Source: Bacteroidota bacterium (lineage in GTDB: Bacteria; Bacteroidota; Bacteroidia; UKL13-3). From it: DNA of 64,000 nt. Positions 20,946 to 30,533 of the stretch are shown here, piece by piece (position 1 is the stretch's first letter; each line of letters opens with the position of its first letter). Position numbers and translations under genes: made by a program. Below the pieces are notes generated by a model. It did not search any database, had not been told where the DNA came from, and saw nothing but the letters and a program-made list of their open reading frames with translations. The stretch spans positions 1 through 64,000 of the forward strand of contig CANGVA010000005.1 of assembly GCA_947457395.1 (NCBI GenBank), given 5' to 3'.

Positions 20946-20953
20946 TATCTTTG
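20946..20953 (+). promoter_or_regulatory. -7 promoter box of trhO
   Basis: TATCTTTG followed by CGG is a perfect TAnnTTTG box 25 bases before the ATG at 20979. No clear TTG at the expected -33 spacing was found. Confidence 0.6.
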
Positions 20954-20978
20954 CGGCTCATTCTAATCCATCTTGCAT

Positions 20979-21914
20979 ATGGAAAGAAAACCCTTTCTAG
21001 TTTTAGCATACTATCATTACACCCGGATAGAAAATCCGGAAGAGTTATCTGCACAGCACTTAACCTATTGTAAATCCATTGGCCTACGTGGCCGCATTTA
21101 TTTTGCACACGAGGGTATTAATGGTACTATCAGTGGAACCCGCGCAGCCTGCGAGCAATACATGGAAGATTTAAAGGCCGACCCACGCTTTGAAAAGATA
21201 GAATTCAAGGTAGATGAGGTTGATGAGCATGCCTTTACCCGTATGCATGTGAGGCCTAAAAAAGAGATTGTACACTCAGGACTACGCAATCCAAATGATA
21301 TTGATCCAACCAAGGAAACAGGCAAACATTTGCGGGGAAATGAGTTCATGCAACTGAAAGATCAGGATGATGTTGTGATACTGGACGTGCGCTCAAACTA
21401 TGAAACACGATTGGGTCGTTTTAAAAATGCCATGACGCTAGACATAGAGAACTTTCGTGAATTCCCATCAAAATTACCTGAGTTAGAGAAATACAAGGAC
21501 AAGAAAATAATTACGGTTTGCACCGGTGGCATCAAATGCGAGAAGGCCTCTGCCCTATTACTCAAAGAAGGTTTTAAAGATGTGTACCAATTGCACAATG
21601 GGATAATTGGTTATGCGAAGGAAACCGGAGGTAAAGACTTTGATGGCGTACTTTATGTATTTGATGGCAGAGTAAGCGTACCGGTAAATGATGTGAACCC
21701 AAAACCTATTGCAAGTTGCAGCAAATGCGAAAATCCAACCACGCGCAACCTTAATTGCGCCAATGTGGAGTGTAATGAGCAGTTTAATATGTGCGAAACA
21801 TGCAGTATTGAGATGGAAGGGGCGTGCAGTGAAACCTGCAAACTACATCCCAGAAAACGTCCATATAATGGCACCGGATATTATACTAGACCGCCAGTTG
21901 AAATAGCTAAATAA
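20979..21914 (+). CDS. trhO: tRNA uridine(34) hydroxylase TrhO (rhodanese-like)
   Basis: 311 residues from the ATG at 20979; a TTG two codons earlier is less likely. TrhO (YceA) makes 5-hydroxyuridine at the wobble position of several tRNAs. Seen: an N-terminal acylphosphatase-like domain (FLVLAYYHYTRIENPEE, GLRGRIYFAHEGINGTISG), a rhodanese domain (VVILDVRSNYETRLGRFKNA) with catalytic Cys181 in the loop CTGGIKCEK, and a C-terminal cysteine-rich tail (CSKCENPTTRNLNCANVECNEQFNMCETC...) that may bind zinc. Length and order match the family. Single-gene unit with its own promoter. Confidence 0.92.
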   Translation: MERKPFLVLAYYHYTRIENPEELSAQHLTYCKSIGLRGRIYFAHEGINGTISGTRAACEQYMEDLKADPRFEKIEFKVDEVDEHAFTRMHVRPKKEIVHSGLRNPNDIDPTKETGKHLRGNEFMQLKDQDDVVILDVRSNYETRLGRFKNAMTLDIENFREFPSKLPELEKYKDKKIITVCTGGIKCEKASALLLKEGFKDVYQLHNGIIGYAKETGGKDFDGVLYVFDGRVSVPVNDVNPKPIASCSKCENPTTRNLNCANVECNEQFNMCETCSIEMEGACSETCKLHPRKRPYNGTGYYTRPPVEIAK

Positions 21915-21968
21915 TTTTTGGAAACATTTATCTTGAATGTGATCCGAAAAGTGTAATACTGATACTTC

Positions 21969-22532
21969 ATGCAGCATTATCGTTTTTTATCAATCGTAAT
22001 CATCTTTCTTCTTCAATTTACAAATGGCGCATGTCAAAAAAAGATGAGTGAATATATGTTTGATGAGCATGCGGGTTTTAATGCGAGTTTTGAAATATCT
22101 AAAAATAATCTTCCGGTAAACTGGTTTCTTTATACACCTTCTACTGTTCCTTATTCCTCTTTCACATTGCAATTATCTCCAGATGCAGCTGATGGTAAGC
22201 AATCACTTTTATTTGATGTGAAAGCATGTGAAAAAACCGGTGGCTGGCGTTCTCCGGGTGTAGCTAAAGAATTGCAGGTAAAACCAGGACAAAACGTTAA
22301 AATTAAATTACAAATAAAAAATGTAGGTTGCAAATACAGGATACGGTTGCATCCTGTCAATGCAAAAGAAAAAGGTAGAGGTATTGATATCGTTCAAACC
22401 GAATCACACGATTGGAGAATGGTTACTCATGCCATAACAATTCCCGATCAAATGAATTTATTAAGATTTGAATTTAATGTTTTGTCAGCAGGAAAATGTT
22501 GGATAGATGATGTAAGAATTGATATTAAGTAA
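21969..22532 (+). CDS. Predicted lipoprotein with CBM-like domain
   Basis: 187 residues. Signal sequence with lipobox TNGAC (about 18-22), then a single beta-sandwich-like domain (FNASFEISKNNLPVNWF ... GKQSLLFDVKACEKTGGWRSPGVAKELQVKPGQNVKIKLQIKN ... CWIDDVRIDIK). The pattern, with its closing W-I-D-D-V motif, resembles carbohydrate-binding modules of the CBM4/9 kind, though binding residues cannot be assigned. Likely periplasmic or surface-facing lipoprotein. Stands alone between trhO and a convergent gene; the terminator at 22562-22592 separates them. Confidence 0.65.
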   Translation: MQHYRFLSIVIIFLLQFTNGACQKKMSEYMFDEHAGFNASFEISKNNLPVNWFLYTPSTVPYSSFTLQLSPDAADGKQSLLFDVKACEKTGGWRSPGVAKELQVKPGQNVKIKLQIKNVGCKYRIRLHPVNAKEKGRGIDIVQTESHDWRMVTHAITIPDQMNLLRFEFNVLSAGKCWIDDVRIDIK

Positions 22533-22561
22533 AGTAAATTCTAATTAGAGTTTGATTAAAA

Positions 22562-22592
22562 AACGGTTGCCTTGTAAAACAAGGCAACCGTT
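22562..22592 (-). terminator. Terminator between convergent genes
   Basis: A 13-base perfect stem (AACGGTTGCCTTG / CAAGGCAACCGTT) with a 5-base loop. Read on the minus strand it is followed by TTTTTTAAT, so it mainly ends the operon 25966-22600; it could also slow plus-strand transcription from 21969. Confidence 0.85.
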
Positions 22593-22599
22593 AAAGATA

Positions 22600-23163
22600 T
22601 TATTGTATCTTAACAGGAAATGTAACATCTGCATCCGTTGATCCTGCCTGCGGATCAGTTGATTTGGGTGCGGCAGACGTATAGTGTTTCAACACACATC
22701 TTAGCGTACCAAGAATTGAACCGTTGGCTGATGTTTGTGCGGTAAAAGCCAATCCCAGCGGCATATTTTTTCTATCGTTATCACGATTACTAATAACCAA
22801 ACGACCTGTACCTGACGTATAAAAGAACTGGTGCTCCTCACCATATTTTCTAATTTCAGGTGTAACATCCATAGCAGGCGATTTGCTCTCATCCAACAAA
22901 ACAACAGATACGTTAAAAGTGCTGTCAACAGGAAGCGTAATGGTATCTGTGGTAATAGCTGTACCGGGGCCTGCAGGCTGAGACCATTTAAATGTGCGTA
23001 CCGTGTTATTGGCTGTATTGGTAAATGTTAGCCTAACTGCGGTTATTAGTTCATTCTCATGATCATGGTCGTGGTCGTGGTCATGATCATCTTTACAAGA
23101 TGTAAAGAGTGTGGAGATAGCAATGCATGTGGCCAAAATGAATAAAAGATGTTGTTTTTTCAT
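22600..23163 (-). CDS. HD-repeat lipoprotein, metal-binding type
   Basis: 187 residues. Signal peptide and lipobox (FTSC) put the acylated cysteine at about residue 23, immediately followed by KDDHDHDHDHDHE, a run of alternating His and Asp that is expected to bind zinc, copper or nickel. The remainder is a beta-rich domain (VRLTFTNTANNTVRTFKWSQPAGPG ... TFNVSVVLLDESKSP). It is the last gene of a three-gene operon with a TonB-dependent receptor upstream (28 bases away), so it is probably a periplasm- or surface-facing metal-binding partner of that receptor. Which metal is carried is not known from sequence. Confidence 0.75.
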   Translation of the reverse strand: MKKQHLLFILATCIAISTLFTSCKDDHDHDHDHDHENELITAVRLTFTNTANNTVRTFKWSQPAGPGTAITTDTITLPVDSTFNVSVVLLDESKSPAMDVTPEIRKYGEEHQFFYTSGTGRLVISNRDNDRKNMPLGLAFTAQTSANGSILGTLRCVLKHYTSAAPKSTDPQAGSTDADVTFPVKIQ

Positions 23164-23190
23164 AATCTTATTTTTAATAGTTGTTAATTG

Positions 23191-25533
23191 TTATTGTTTT
23201 TCAGGTGTTGATAACGAAAATGGGACAGACAGGCGCAACACCAGATTAAAGCCTGTATCATCCGTAAAGTATCTGAATCTACTCAGGTAATCGCGATAGC
23301 TTGTATTAAACAAATTATGCAGGTCCATACTCAGCATCCAGCTATTGTTACTAACTTTAATATGAGTTCTTACATGAAAACCCAACAGAAAATAGGCCGG
23401 AGGCGGATCAGCGTAATCTATGCCTGAAACAAACCTAAATTGTCTCATCACATAGTTACCGCGTAACTCAACAGCAGTTTGGGTCAAGCGCTTACCATCA
23501 TTAAGCAAATAGCCTGCTTGCAAACGCAGCCTGTTAGCCGGCATAAAAATAAGAGGCTCATTGTTAGTAGCATCATTGGCATGCAGATAGGATAAAGCCA
23601 TGCCAGTTTGCCAATGCTTAAACCATATTTTATCTGCACTGATATCGGCACCATTTAACCATGCATTTGTTTGGCTAAATTGAAATGTAGGGAAAGCTCC
23701 TCTGATGGTTAAGGTAGGTTGCCTGTTAGGTCGTTGATAGATAAAATCTGTTATATAATGAGAGTAAATACCAATTTCTATTCTGCAAGTTTTGGCTTCT
23801 TTTTTAATCACAGCATCCAGCATCAGAGATTGTTCAGGCTTCAGCGTTTTATCTCCAATTTCATAAGTTGCACTGGCAGCATGCAGGCCATTGCTGAATA
23901 ACTCATTGATGGCAGGCGCACGCCATCCAGTTGAACTGGTAGCGGTAATTATCCACTGCCTAGGCAATAAACGCACCAGTGAGATAATTCCGTTGAAATT
24001 ACTGAATGTTCTGCTTTCATCCAGTTCATTAAATCTGCGGGTTGAGTTAGCATCAAGCCAGCGCATATCATAACGCAAGCCAGCCTCCAGTATCCAATTC
24101 TCATGCTCCCATTTTTCCATTAGGTATACCCCTGCTGTGCGCACATTGAAGTCAGGAATTATAAACGCTACTCCTGCAGCATCATTCTGTTGTTGCATAA
24201 AGCTTATGCCCAATTTCCCCTTCACGTGCTTTAGTAGCTCATGCTCCCATTTGATATCGGTATTAAGGCTATACAGACGCAAATCGTATGCAGGCCTGTT
24301 CCTGATGGCCTGATTGAAAGGTCGGTCGGTATCATACTCTTCACGCATATTTCGCTGATAGGATTGATGAAAAACAAGCCGGCTATTATCAGTTGCAAAC
24401 CATGTTAATTTCATGGATACCAAATCATGGGAAACTTGCTGAAAAGGTCTATCAATGTTATAGGTAAACGGATTCACAACCAATGGTTGGTTGCGTTTTA
24501 ATGCAGCCTGTAAATCATCTGCATTACCCATATGCGAACCTATAAAAATCCCCATTTGCGAATAAAACTTGCTGTAATACAACTCAGTGTGTACTCGCTT
24601 AAATCGATAGGCAGTTGCAACAGAAAAATTTCGGTCACTTAATCCGGTATTAGAAATAATATAATCAGGCGTGCGGCTATCACCAGCTTTTCTAAGACTA
24701 CCTTGTAAGCGCCAACTAAGTTGGTTGTGCTTCAGGTGGGTACCTTCAGCTGTTAATGAAACTGCACCCTGCATATTATTGCTTAAACCCTGAATCTGTA
24801 AAATACCGCACATACCTCTTTCATTTCGGTAGTCGCGTGGTGAAATTTTTATCACCCCACCTATGGCCTCAGCTCCAAACTCAACAGCGGATGCTCCCTT
24901 AATTACCTCTACCCTATTTGCAACAAAGGGATCTATTTCCGGACCATGCTCAGCTCCCCAGTTTTGGCCTTCCTGCCTTACCCCTGCATTAAGCATCAAT
25001 ACACGGTTGCTGTGCAAACCTCTGATAACAGGTTTGGCAATATTGGGTCCGCTGTTTAGTAAGGTAATACCGTTTATAACTGTCAACATTTCGCTGATAT
25101 TTTGCCCCCTGCTTTTATCAGCCTGTTCTGCATTTATAACAGATTTATGTTGCGTGCTGAAGGTTGGGTCATCAACATTGCGTTGATTCATGATAACCGT
25201 TTCATGCAGGTGATAAGATTCCGGGCACATAAAAACTTCAATCTGATCAGTTGACGGAACATTCACAACTGCTTGTACCGAATGATATCCTAAATTGGTA
25301 ACCTGCACTTTTACCTCACCTGCTCTAATTGAATCAAATAGCGTAAAGCCATATTCATTGGTAGCATGCAGGTGCCTATGCCCTTTAACAGTAACTGAAG
25401 CAGCTGTCAAGGGTTGATGTGTAATGCTATCGCGCACCCACACCTTAAGAACATAAGTTTGGTTATTTTTGGCCGGCTGAGCCTGCAGGAATGCAGACAG
25501 CAACAGGCAACAAAACACAAAAAGGTATTTCAA
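23191..25533 (-). CDS. TonB-dependent outer-membrane receptor (metal-uptake type)
   Basis: 780 residues from a TTG at 25533 that starts a good signal peptide (KYLFVFCCLLLSAFLQAQ). Domains: an N-terminal carboxypeptidase-regulatory-like domain (about 27-105), a plug (about 120-235; NRVEVIKGASAVEFGAEAIGGVI), and a 22-strand barrel ending FNLVLRLSVPFSL. The plug segment GQNWGAEHGPEIDPF is characteristic of a receptor group that is often found next to His-rich proteins; together with its two histidine-rich neighbours this points to zinc or other transition-metal import, as in ZnuD-like systems. Ligand is inferred from context, not proven. No SusD partner, so a glycan receptor is unlikely. Confidence 0.9.
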   Translation of the reverse strand: MKYLFVFCCLLLSAFLQAQPAKNNQTYVLKVWVRDSITHQPLTAASVTVKGHRHLHATNEYGFTLFDSIRAGEVKVQVTNLGYHSVQAVVNVPSTDQIEVFMCPESYHLHETVIMNQRNVDDPTFSTQHKSVINAEQADKSRGQNISEMLTVINGITLLNSGPNIAKPVIRGLHSNRVLMLNAGVRQEGQNWGAEHGPEIDPFVANRVEVIKGASAVEFGAEAIGGVIKISPRDYRNERGMCGILQIQGLSNNMQGAVSLTAEGTHLKHNQLSWRLQGSLRKAGDSRTPDYIISNTGLSDRNFSVATAYRFKRVHTELYYSKFYSQMGIFIGSHMGNADDLQAALKRNQPLVVNPFTYNIDRPFQQVSHDLVSMKLTWFATDNSRLVFHQSYQRNMREEYDTDRPFNQAIRNRPAYDLRLYSLNTDIKWEHELLKHVKGKLGISFMQQQNDAAGVAFIIPDFNVRTAGVYLMEKWEHENWILEAGLRYDMRWLDANSTRRFNELDESRTFSNFNGIISLVRLLPRQWIITATSSTGWRAPAINELFSNGLHAASATYEIGDKTLKPEQSLMLDAVIKKEAKTCRIEIGIYSHYITDFIYQRPNRQPTLTIRGAFPTFQFSQTNAWLNGADISADKIWFKHWQTGMALSYLHANDATNNEPLIFMPANRLRLQAGYLLNDGKRLTQTAVELRGNYVMRQFRFVSGIDYADPPPAYFLLGFHVRTHIKVSNNSWMLSMDLHNLFNTSYRDYLSRFRYFTDDTGFNLVLRLSVPFSLSTPEKQ

Positions 25534-25576
25534 GCCGGTTTATAATTAGCGCCTAAAAAAAGAAATATGTTAGGTA

Positions 25577-25966
25577 TTAGGCTTGTGGCGGACCTTTATT
25601 TAACAAGAGAATAGTTGTTCCCTTATAGGCTAGACACAAATAAGGCTTAAAATCAATTGAAGTATCGCCCTTTATAAATAAGAAATAATGATGGGTTAGA
25701 TTCATGGAACTGACAAAGTGAAACTGACAAGTAAAGCATTTGGTAATTTCACGCTGCAGGTGGTTCCCATGCTCACAATGACTGCCGGGAATGGGCTGAC
25801 AAAAGAAATCATCCAACTCGCAATGATGACTATTCGTAGAATCAGCTTTTAAGATGGAGGCAAGATGCTCATCTTCGGCATGGTGATGCAACGCATTAAA
25901 TGGGAATAATGTTAGCTGGAAGATAACCAACAGGGCTGAAGCAATATGTGTTACACGAGTTGTCAA
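25577..25966 (-). CDS. Small exported His/Cys-rich protein
   Basis: 129 residues from a TTG at 25966 (no ATG fits). A hydrophobic N-terminal segment (ASALLVIFQLTLFPFNAL) acts as signal peptide or anchor; it is followed by HHHAEDEH, HHCELDDFFC, HCEHGNH and CFTC, i.e. four short histidine/cysteine clusters that could ligate a transition metal. No catalytic domain is recognised. First gene of the presumed metal operon with the TonB receptor (43 bases apart) and HD-repeat lipoprotein. A periplasmic metal chaperone or sensor is plausible; a DUF2946-like relative is possible. Confidence 0.65.
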   Translation of the reverse strand: MTTRVTHIASALLVIFQLTLFPFNALHHHAEDEHLASILKADSTNSHHCELDDFFCQPIPGSHCEHGNHLQREITKCFTCQFHFVSSMNLTHHYFLFIKGDTSIDFKPYLCLAYKGTTILLLNKGPPQA

Positions 25967-25973
25967 CTAACTG

Positions 25974-25981
25974 CAAATATA
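25974..25981 (-). promoter_or_regulatory. Probable promoter of the metal-uptake operon
   Basis: On the minus strand TATATTTG followed by CAG, a perfect TAnnTTTG box, ends 7 bases before the TTG start at 25966. No matching TTG at -33 was found, so a regulator-dependent promoter is possible. Confidence 0.5.
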
Positions 25982-26029
25982 TTAAATTAACTTAGCAGGT
26001 TACATAGCATAGGCAGGCCTTAAAAGCGC

Positions 26030-27850
26030 TTACTTTCTTAGTTTACCCGTATCAATACCACGCTTCTTGGCCATATCTTCCAGTTTCTGTTCAAACTTTG
26101 ATTTTTTTACCGGCTTCTTTTTATTCTCTTGTATCTGTGAATGAAGTTTATCCTCATTTACAAACCTACGAATTGCAAGTTGCTGACCAATGGTTACCAA
26201 ATTAGAAAGAAAATAATAATAATTTAATCCGGCAGGATAACTGTTTAGCACAAACATGAAGATTAATGGCATAATATAACTCATCCATTTCATCTGACCT
26301 GTTACACCCGTCATTTGATTATTATATACGGCATAAACAATGGACGATGCTGTCATTAGGATTGTAAATAAACTTACATGATCCCCATATCCAGGTATAG
26401 TAAATGGCAGATTTAGTATGGAATCATAGGTAGATAAATCTTCTGCCCAAAGAAATGCCTGACCACGTAAATCAAAAGCAGAAGGGAAAAACTGGAATAA
26501 TGCGAATAAAATTGGTAGTTGCAGTAATACCGGCACACAGCCACCTAAAGGATTTACTCCGGCTTTGCGATACAATTTCATATTTTCCTGCTGCAGCTTA
26601 CTCATGTCTTCACCATGCTTGGCCTTTATTTCATCGAGCTCAGGCTTCAATACACGCATTTTTGCTGCTGATAAATAAGAACGATACACCAGTGGAAGCA
26701 ATACAGTTTTGATTATGAGCGTAAGCAGGAAGATGATTAGACCAAAACTGCTTACATACTGGCTCAGGAAGTGAAAAACATTGATTACAACATACTTATT
26801 TACCCAACGGAAAATACCCCAACCCATTGGGATGATGCGTTCCAGTTGCGTATCAAATTTCGCAAGCGTTTTATAGTGATTTGGACCAAAGAAAAACTTA
26901 AACGCAAAACTCTCCTTTACTCCATGGTTGTATGGCACGGTTAAAGATGCCTGCATCATACGCACATATTTACCGCTTTCATCTGTTTTGGTTTCAATGG
27001 TGCCATTATCAAACGACTTATTGGCAATAATGGTATAATTAAAATACTGCTGTTTAAATGCTATCCAACTAATTGCCGTTTTTAGGCTTTGCTTTTCGTC
27101 TGTTGTTTCTGTTATGTAAGCAGGCTCATCATCGGCATAACGATAGTAAATAGTGCTGGTACGCTTTTCTGCCTCGGCACTTTTTTCCTGCAACATGGCA
27201 TTTTGGCTAATGGTTAAATCGAGGTAGTTATTGCTGGGTGCAATTACACTTTGCATACCATGCAATTCCAAATTATAATCCACTGTACCTGTTTCTTCAT
27301 TTAGCGTATAACGCTGTTCTATATGCTGCCCGTCAGATAGTTTAAGTACCATACTCAGGCTTTTCCCATCAGCAGCAGGTAATGGCGTAAAGTAAAGATC
27401 TTTGGTTTGTATGGCTTTTGCATCCGCAGTTGCAAACGAGTAGTTAAACTCATTATCCTGCCCATCAACCAAAACCAGAGGAGTTTTGTCATAACGCTGG
27501 TATTTTTTCAATTCTACCTTGTAAATGCGCCCCCCTTTATTACTGAACGTAATTTTTAAATCATTATTCTCAAGTGTGGTAAAACTTTCTATCCCCTTTG
27601 AAAACGATGCAAAAGTTCCGAAGGCCTTCTCACTAAAGGCCGAATCTGTTGTGATTTTAATTGAATCCTGAGAAGCAATTTTGGCAGCATATGCCCTTGC
27701 CAGGCTATCTTCTCGCAATTGCACAAGTGCGATAGAGTCTTGCGCACGTTTAGTGGCTTTAATCTGTTCTTCAGAAGGCTGATTAATATAGGCAAACGTA
27801 ACCAGTATGACGAAAATGAGTGATAAACCAATAATGGAATTTCTGTCCAT
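26030..27850 (-). CDS. yidC: Membrane protein insertase YidC
   Basis: 606 residues, standard for diderm YidC. N-terminal anchor (NSIIGLSLIFVILVTFAYI), a large periplasmic beta-sandwich (about 50-350), then five core helices (FLSQYVSSFGLIIFLLTLIIKTVLLPLVYRSY and on) and a basic C-terminal tail (KKPVKKSKFEQKLEDMAKKRG) that contacts the ribosome. It inserts and folds inner-membrane proteins with or without Sec. Lies downstream of pyrG and the FkbM gene; pyrG next to yidC is a conserved Bacteroidota arrangement. A TAnnTTTG box at 27882-27889 suggests it also has its own promoter. Confidence 0.97.
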   Translation of the reverse strand: MDRNSIIGLSLIFVILVTFAYINQPSEEQIKATKRAQDSIALVQLREDSLARAYAAKIASQDSIKITTDSAFSEKAFGTFASFSKGIESFTTLENNDLKITFSNKGGRIYKVELKKYQRYDKTPLVLVDGQDNEFNYSFATADAKAIQTKDLYFTPLPAADGKSLSMVLKLSDGQHIEQRYTLNEETGTVDYNLELHGMQSVIAPSNNYLDLTISQNAMLQEKSAEAEKRTSTIYYRYADDEPAYITETTDEKQSLKTAISWIAFKQQYFNYTIIANKSFDNGTIETKTDESGKYVRMMQASLTVPYNHGVKESFAFKFFFGPNHYKTLAKFDTQLERIIPMGWGIFRWVNKYVVINVFHFLSQYVSSFGLIIFLLTLIIKTVLLPLVYRSYLSAAKMRVLKPELDEIKAKHGEDMSKLQQENMKLYRKAGVNPLGGCVPVLLQLPILFALFQFFPSAFDLRGQAFLWAEDLSTYDSILNLPFTIPGYGDHVSLFTILMTASSIVYAVYNNQMTGVTGQMKWMSYIMPLIFMFVLNSYPAGLNYYYFLSNLVTIGQQLAIRRFVNEDKLHSQIQENKKKPVKKSKFEQKLEDMAKKRGIDTGKLRK

Positions 27851-27881
27851 GAGTTTTTTGTAATTATGTTTATGGAGGCAG

Positions 27882-27889
27882 CAAAAGTA
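27882..27889 (-). promoter_or_regulatory. -7 promoter box before yidC
   Basis: On the minus strand TACTTTTG followed by C, a match to TAnnTTTG, lies 31 bases before the yidC ATG, inside the gap after the FkbM gene. Confidence 0.5.
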
Positions 27890-27922
27890 AGCCTTTTTTG
27901 TACTTTCACTAAACTAAAATGA

Positions 27923-28696
27923 TTAGCTTGTTTTTGGTATATAAGAGCCCGAATTATTGGCCTTAGCAGGTAAGAAAAAGAAATTTTGCGTGGCTGCTGC
28001 ACCAGTTTCATAAGGTAAGAGTTGCTGCCTGTTCAATACAAAAACATCATACCCCAGGTTTTTTAAATAACTAAAACACAATTGCCTGTTCTGATTATCC
28101 CATAATTCGCAATAAATGATTGGTTTGCATCTTCTTAGAAGCTGTTCTGCACCAATAAAAACCTGATATTCAAAGTTCTCTACATCTATTTTGATGGCAT
28201 TTATATTCACATCCTTCAAAGCCTCTATATCATCCAGCTTTTTCTGTCTTACCTTTAACTTCTCACCATTATTGAATTCAGTTATTTTCTCATCTACCAT
28301 ATGAGAAAGTCCTTGCATGCGGGTTCCACTAATAATAGGAAGAATCATTTCACTCTCCCGATTTTCATTGCCCAACGCACAATCAAAAACAGTAACATTC
28401 TTAAAGTCGCTCTCCGAAAGTATTTTCTTCAATACATGCAGGTTATAGGGCACAGGTTCAAACGCGTAAACATGACCCCTTGTAACCTTTTTACACAAGT
28501 GAACGGTCATGATACCAATATTGGCGCCAATATCCAATACAAGATATTCTTCTTTAATCAGCTTAAGGAAATGGTTAAAGTCGCCTTCATTTTCATCTAA
28601 ACGTAACATAGCAGATTTGAAGCGCGAGAAATAATAAAGATATGTTTCAAAACCCATTGCACGTTGCAAACAGCTTTGAATGAGTTTTTTAAACAC
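27923..28696 (-). CDS. FkbM-family methyltransferase
   Basis: 257 residues from a GTG at 28696. S-adenosylmethionine-binding motif I is clear: LVLDIGANIGIMTVHL (about 52-67), with the acidic residue of motif II in YAFEPVPYN. FkbM enzymes O-methylate sugars or polyketides; target unknown. It begins 9 bases after the pyrG stop and is followed by yidC, so it has been inserted into an otherwise conserved pyrG-yidC pair. Possible substrates are surface glycans, given the KDO and glycosyltransferase genes on the same strand nearby, but that is context only. Confidence 0.85.
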   Translation of the reverse strand: MFKKLIQSCLQRAMGFETYLYYFSRFKSAMLRLDENEGDFNHFLKLIKEEYLVLDIGANIGIMTVHLCKKVTRGHVYAFEPVPYNLHVLKKILSESDFKNVTVFDCALGNENRESEMILPIISGTRMQGLSHMVDEKITEFNNGEKLKVRQKKLDDIEALKDVNINAIKIDVENFEYQVFIGAEQLLRRCKPIIYCELWDNQNRQLCFSYLKNLGYDVFVLNRQQLLPYETGAAATQNFFFLPAKANNSGSYIPKTS

Positions 28697-28705
28697 AATA
28701 TTCAG

Positions 28706-30319
28706 TTAAGAATTACTATAAGCTATGGCAGCCTTCACAAACCTTGAGAATAGCGGATGTGGGTTAAGAACAGTACTTTTATATTCCGGATGAAACTGAA
28801 CAGCGAGGAAGTATGGATGATCTTTTAACTCCACAATCTCTGCAAGTTTTGTTTCAGGATTAATACCGCTTACTATCATACCCTTACTTTCAAAATCTTT
28901 TTGGAACTTATTATTAAACTCAAAACGATGCCTGTGTCGTTCACTTATTTTAGCTTTACCATAAGCATTATATGCTTTACTATCTTTAGTCACTTCACAT
29001 GCATAAGCGCCCAGTCGCATGGTTCCACCTTTTTGCGTAATTTTTTTCTGCTCAGGCATCATATCAATTACCGGATACTTAGTTTTCGGATTCATCTCAG
29101 TAGAGTGTGCATCTTTAAATCCCAGCACATGTCGTGCAAATTCAATAACAGCCATTTGCATACCCAAGCAGATTCCAAAAAACGGAATTCCGTTCTCTCT
29201 TGCGTATTTAATGGCCAGAATTTTACCTTCAATAGCACGGTCGCCAAAGCCTGGGGCTACCAATATCCCATCCAAATGGCCTAACTTATGCTCAACGTTT
29301 CCATCGGTAATCAGGCTTGAGTGTATATACTCCAATTTTACCTTACAGTCGTTGTGCGCACCGGCATGGATAAAGGCCTCTGCAATAGATTTGTATGCAT
29401 CTGGCAACTCAACGTATTTACCCACCAGACCAATCTTTACCTCATGCTTTGGATTTTTGAATTTTGTAAGAAAAGTAAGCCAGCTATCCATTTCCGGTTC
29501 GTTTCTGGCCGGCAGTTTCAACTTTGTCAAAACTGTTTTATCCAACTTTTCCTTTAGCATTGCCATCGGAACATCATAAATGGTTGGCATATCCAGTGCT
29601 TCTATTACGGCATTGGGTGTAACATTGCAAAACAATGCTATTTTCTTTCTAATCTCTTTGTTAATGGGATGTTCAGCACGACAAACCAAAATATCAGGTT
29701 GGATTCCTGACTCAAGCAACATCTTTACGGAGTGTTGTGTTGGTTTTGTTTTTAGCTCATGCGAAGTGGCCAGATATGGCAATAATGTTAAATGTATGAC
29801 AATACAATCTTCAGGCTTCATCTCCCAATTCATCTGACGCACAGCCTCTATATAAGGCAGCGACTCAATATCACCAACAGTACCACCCAACTCAGTTATA
29901 ATAATTTCATACTTGCCTGACTCTCCCAGCAATTTCATCCTGCGCTTGATCTCATCCGTAATATGTGGAATTACCTGAACGGTTTTGCCTAGATAAGCAC
30001 CTTCTCTTTCCTTATCAATTACATACTGATAAATGCGGCCTGTGGTAACATTGTTAGCCTGCGAGGTTGGCACATTTAAAAAACGCTCGTAATGACCAAG
30101 GTCCAGGTCCGTTTCTGCACCGTCATCCGTAACATAGCATTCCCCATGCTCATAAGGATTAAGCGTTCCGGGATCTACATTAATATAAGGGTCAAACTTT
30201 TGTATGGTAACCGAATAGCCTCTTGCCTGCAGCAATTTAGCCAGTGAAGCGGAAATGATTCCTTTACCTAAAGAAGAGGTTACCCCGCCAGTAACGAATA
30301 TATATTTTGGTGAATGCAT
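28706..30319 (-). CDS. pyrG: CTP synthase
   Basis: 537 residues. Amidates UTP to CTP with glutamine and ATP. N-terminal synthetase domain: [17 protein letters not shown] (P-loop, start), [19 protein letters not shown]-terminal class I glutamine amidotransferase: GICLGMQ with nucleophile C384 and the H-x-E near the end (FHPEYKS). Length is normal (about 535-550). Heads a minus-strand unit pyrG-fkbM-yidC. CTP is also consumed by KdsB, encoded upstream on the same strand. Confidence 0.97.
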   Translation of the reverse strand: MHSPKYIFVTGGVTSSLGKGIISASLAKLLQARGYSVTIQKFDPYINVDPGTLNPYEHGECYVTDDGAETDLDLGHYERFLNVPTSQANNVTTGRIYQYVIDKEREGAYLGKTVQVIPHITDEIKRRMKLLGESGKYEIIITELGGTVGDIESLPYIEAVRQMNWEMKPEDCIVIHLTLLPYLATSHELKTKPTQHSVKMLLESGIQPDILVCRAEHPINKEIRKKIALFCNVTPNAVIEALDMPTIYDVPMAMLKEKLDKTVLTKLKLPARNEPEMDSWLTFLTKFKNPKHEVKIGLVGKYVELPDAYKSIAEAFIHAGAHNDCKVKLEYIHSSLITDGNVEHKLGHLDGILVAPGFGDRAIEGKILAIKYARENGIPFFGICLGMQMAVIEFARHVLGFKDAHSTEMNPKTKYPVIDMMPEQKKITQKGGTMRLGAYACEVTKDSKAYNAYGKAKISERHRHRFEFNNKFQKDFESKGMIVSGINPETKLAEIVELKDHPYFLAVQFHPEYKSTVLNPHPLFSRFVKAAIAYSNS

Positions 30320-30533
30320 AGTCTGTTGAAGAAACTGAAAATAGCTGCTTGTATTACCAAGCTTGAATCAGTTTTTACTGTACGGGAAACAAAAATACTT
30401 TTTTTAAGCATGCCTAAAAACCATAAGCCCTACTGTTTATCAAAATGTTTTCAACAAAATCGAAACCCCTTAGAGCCACGTGAGGGTTATGCTTATAAAA
30501 TCAACCTTTTGATAATAAACTATAACCGCTAAC

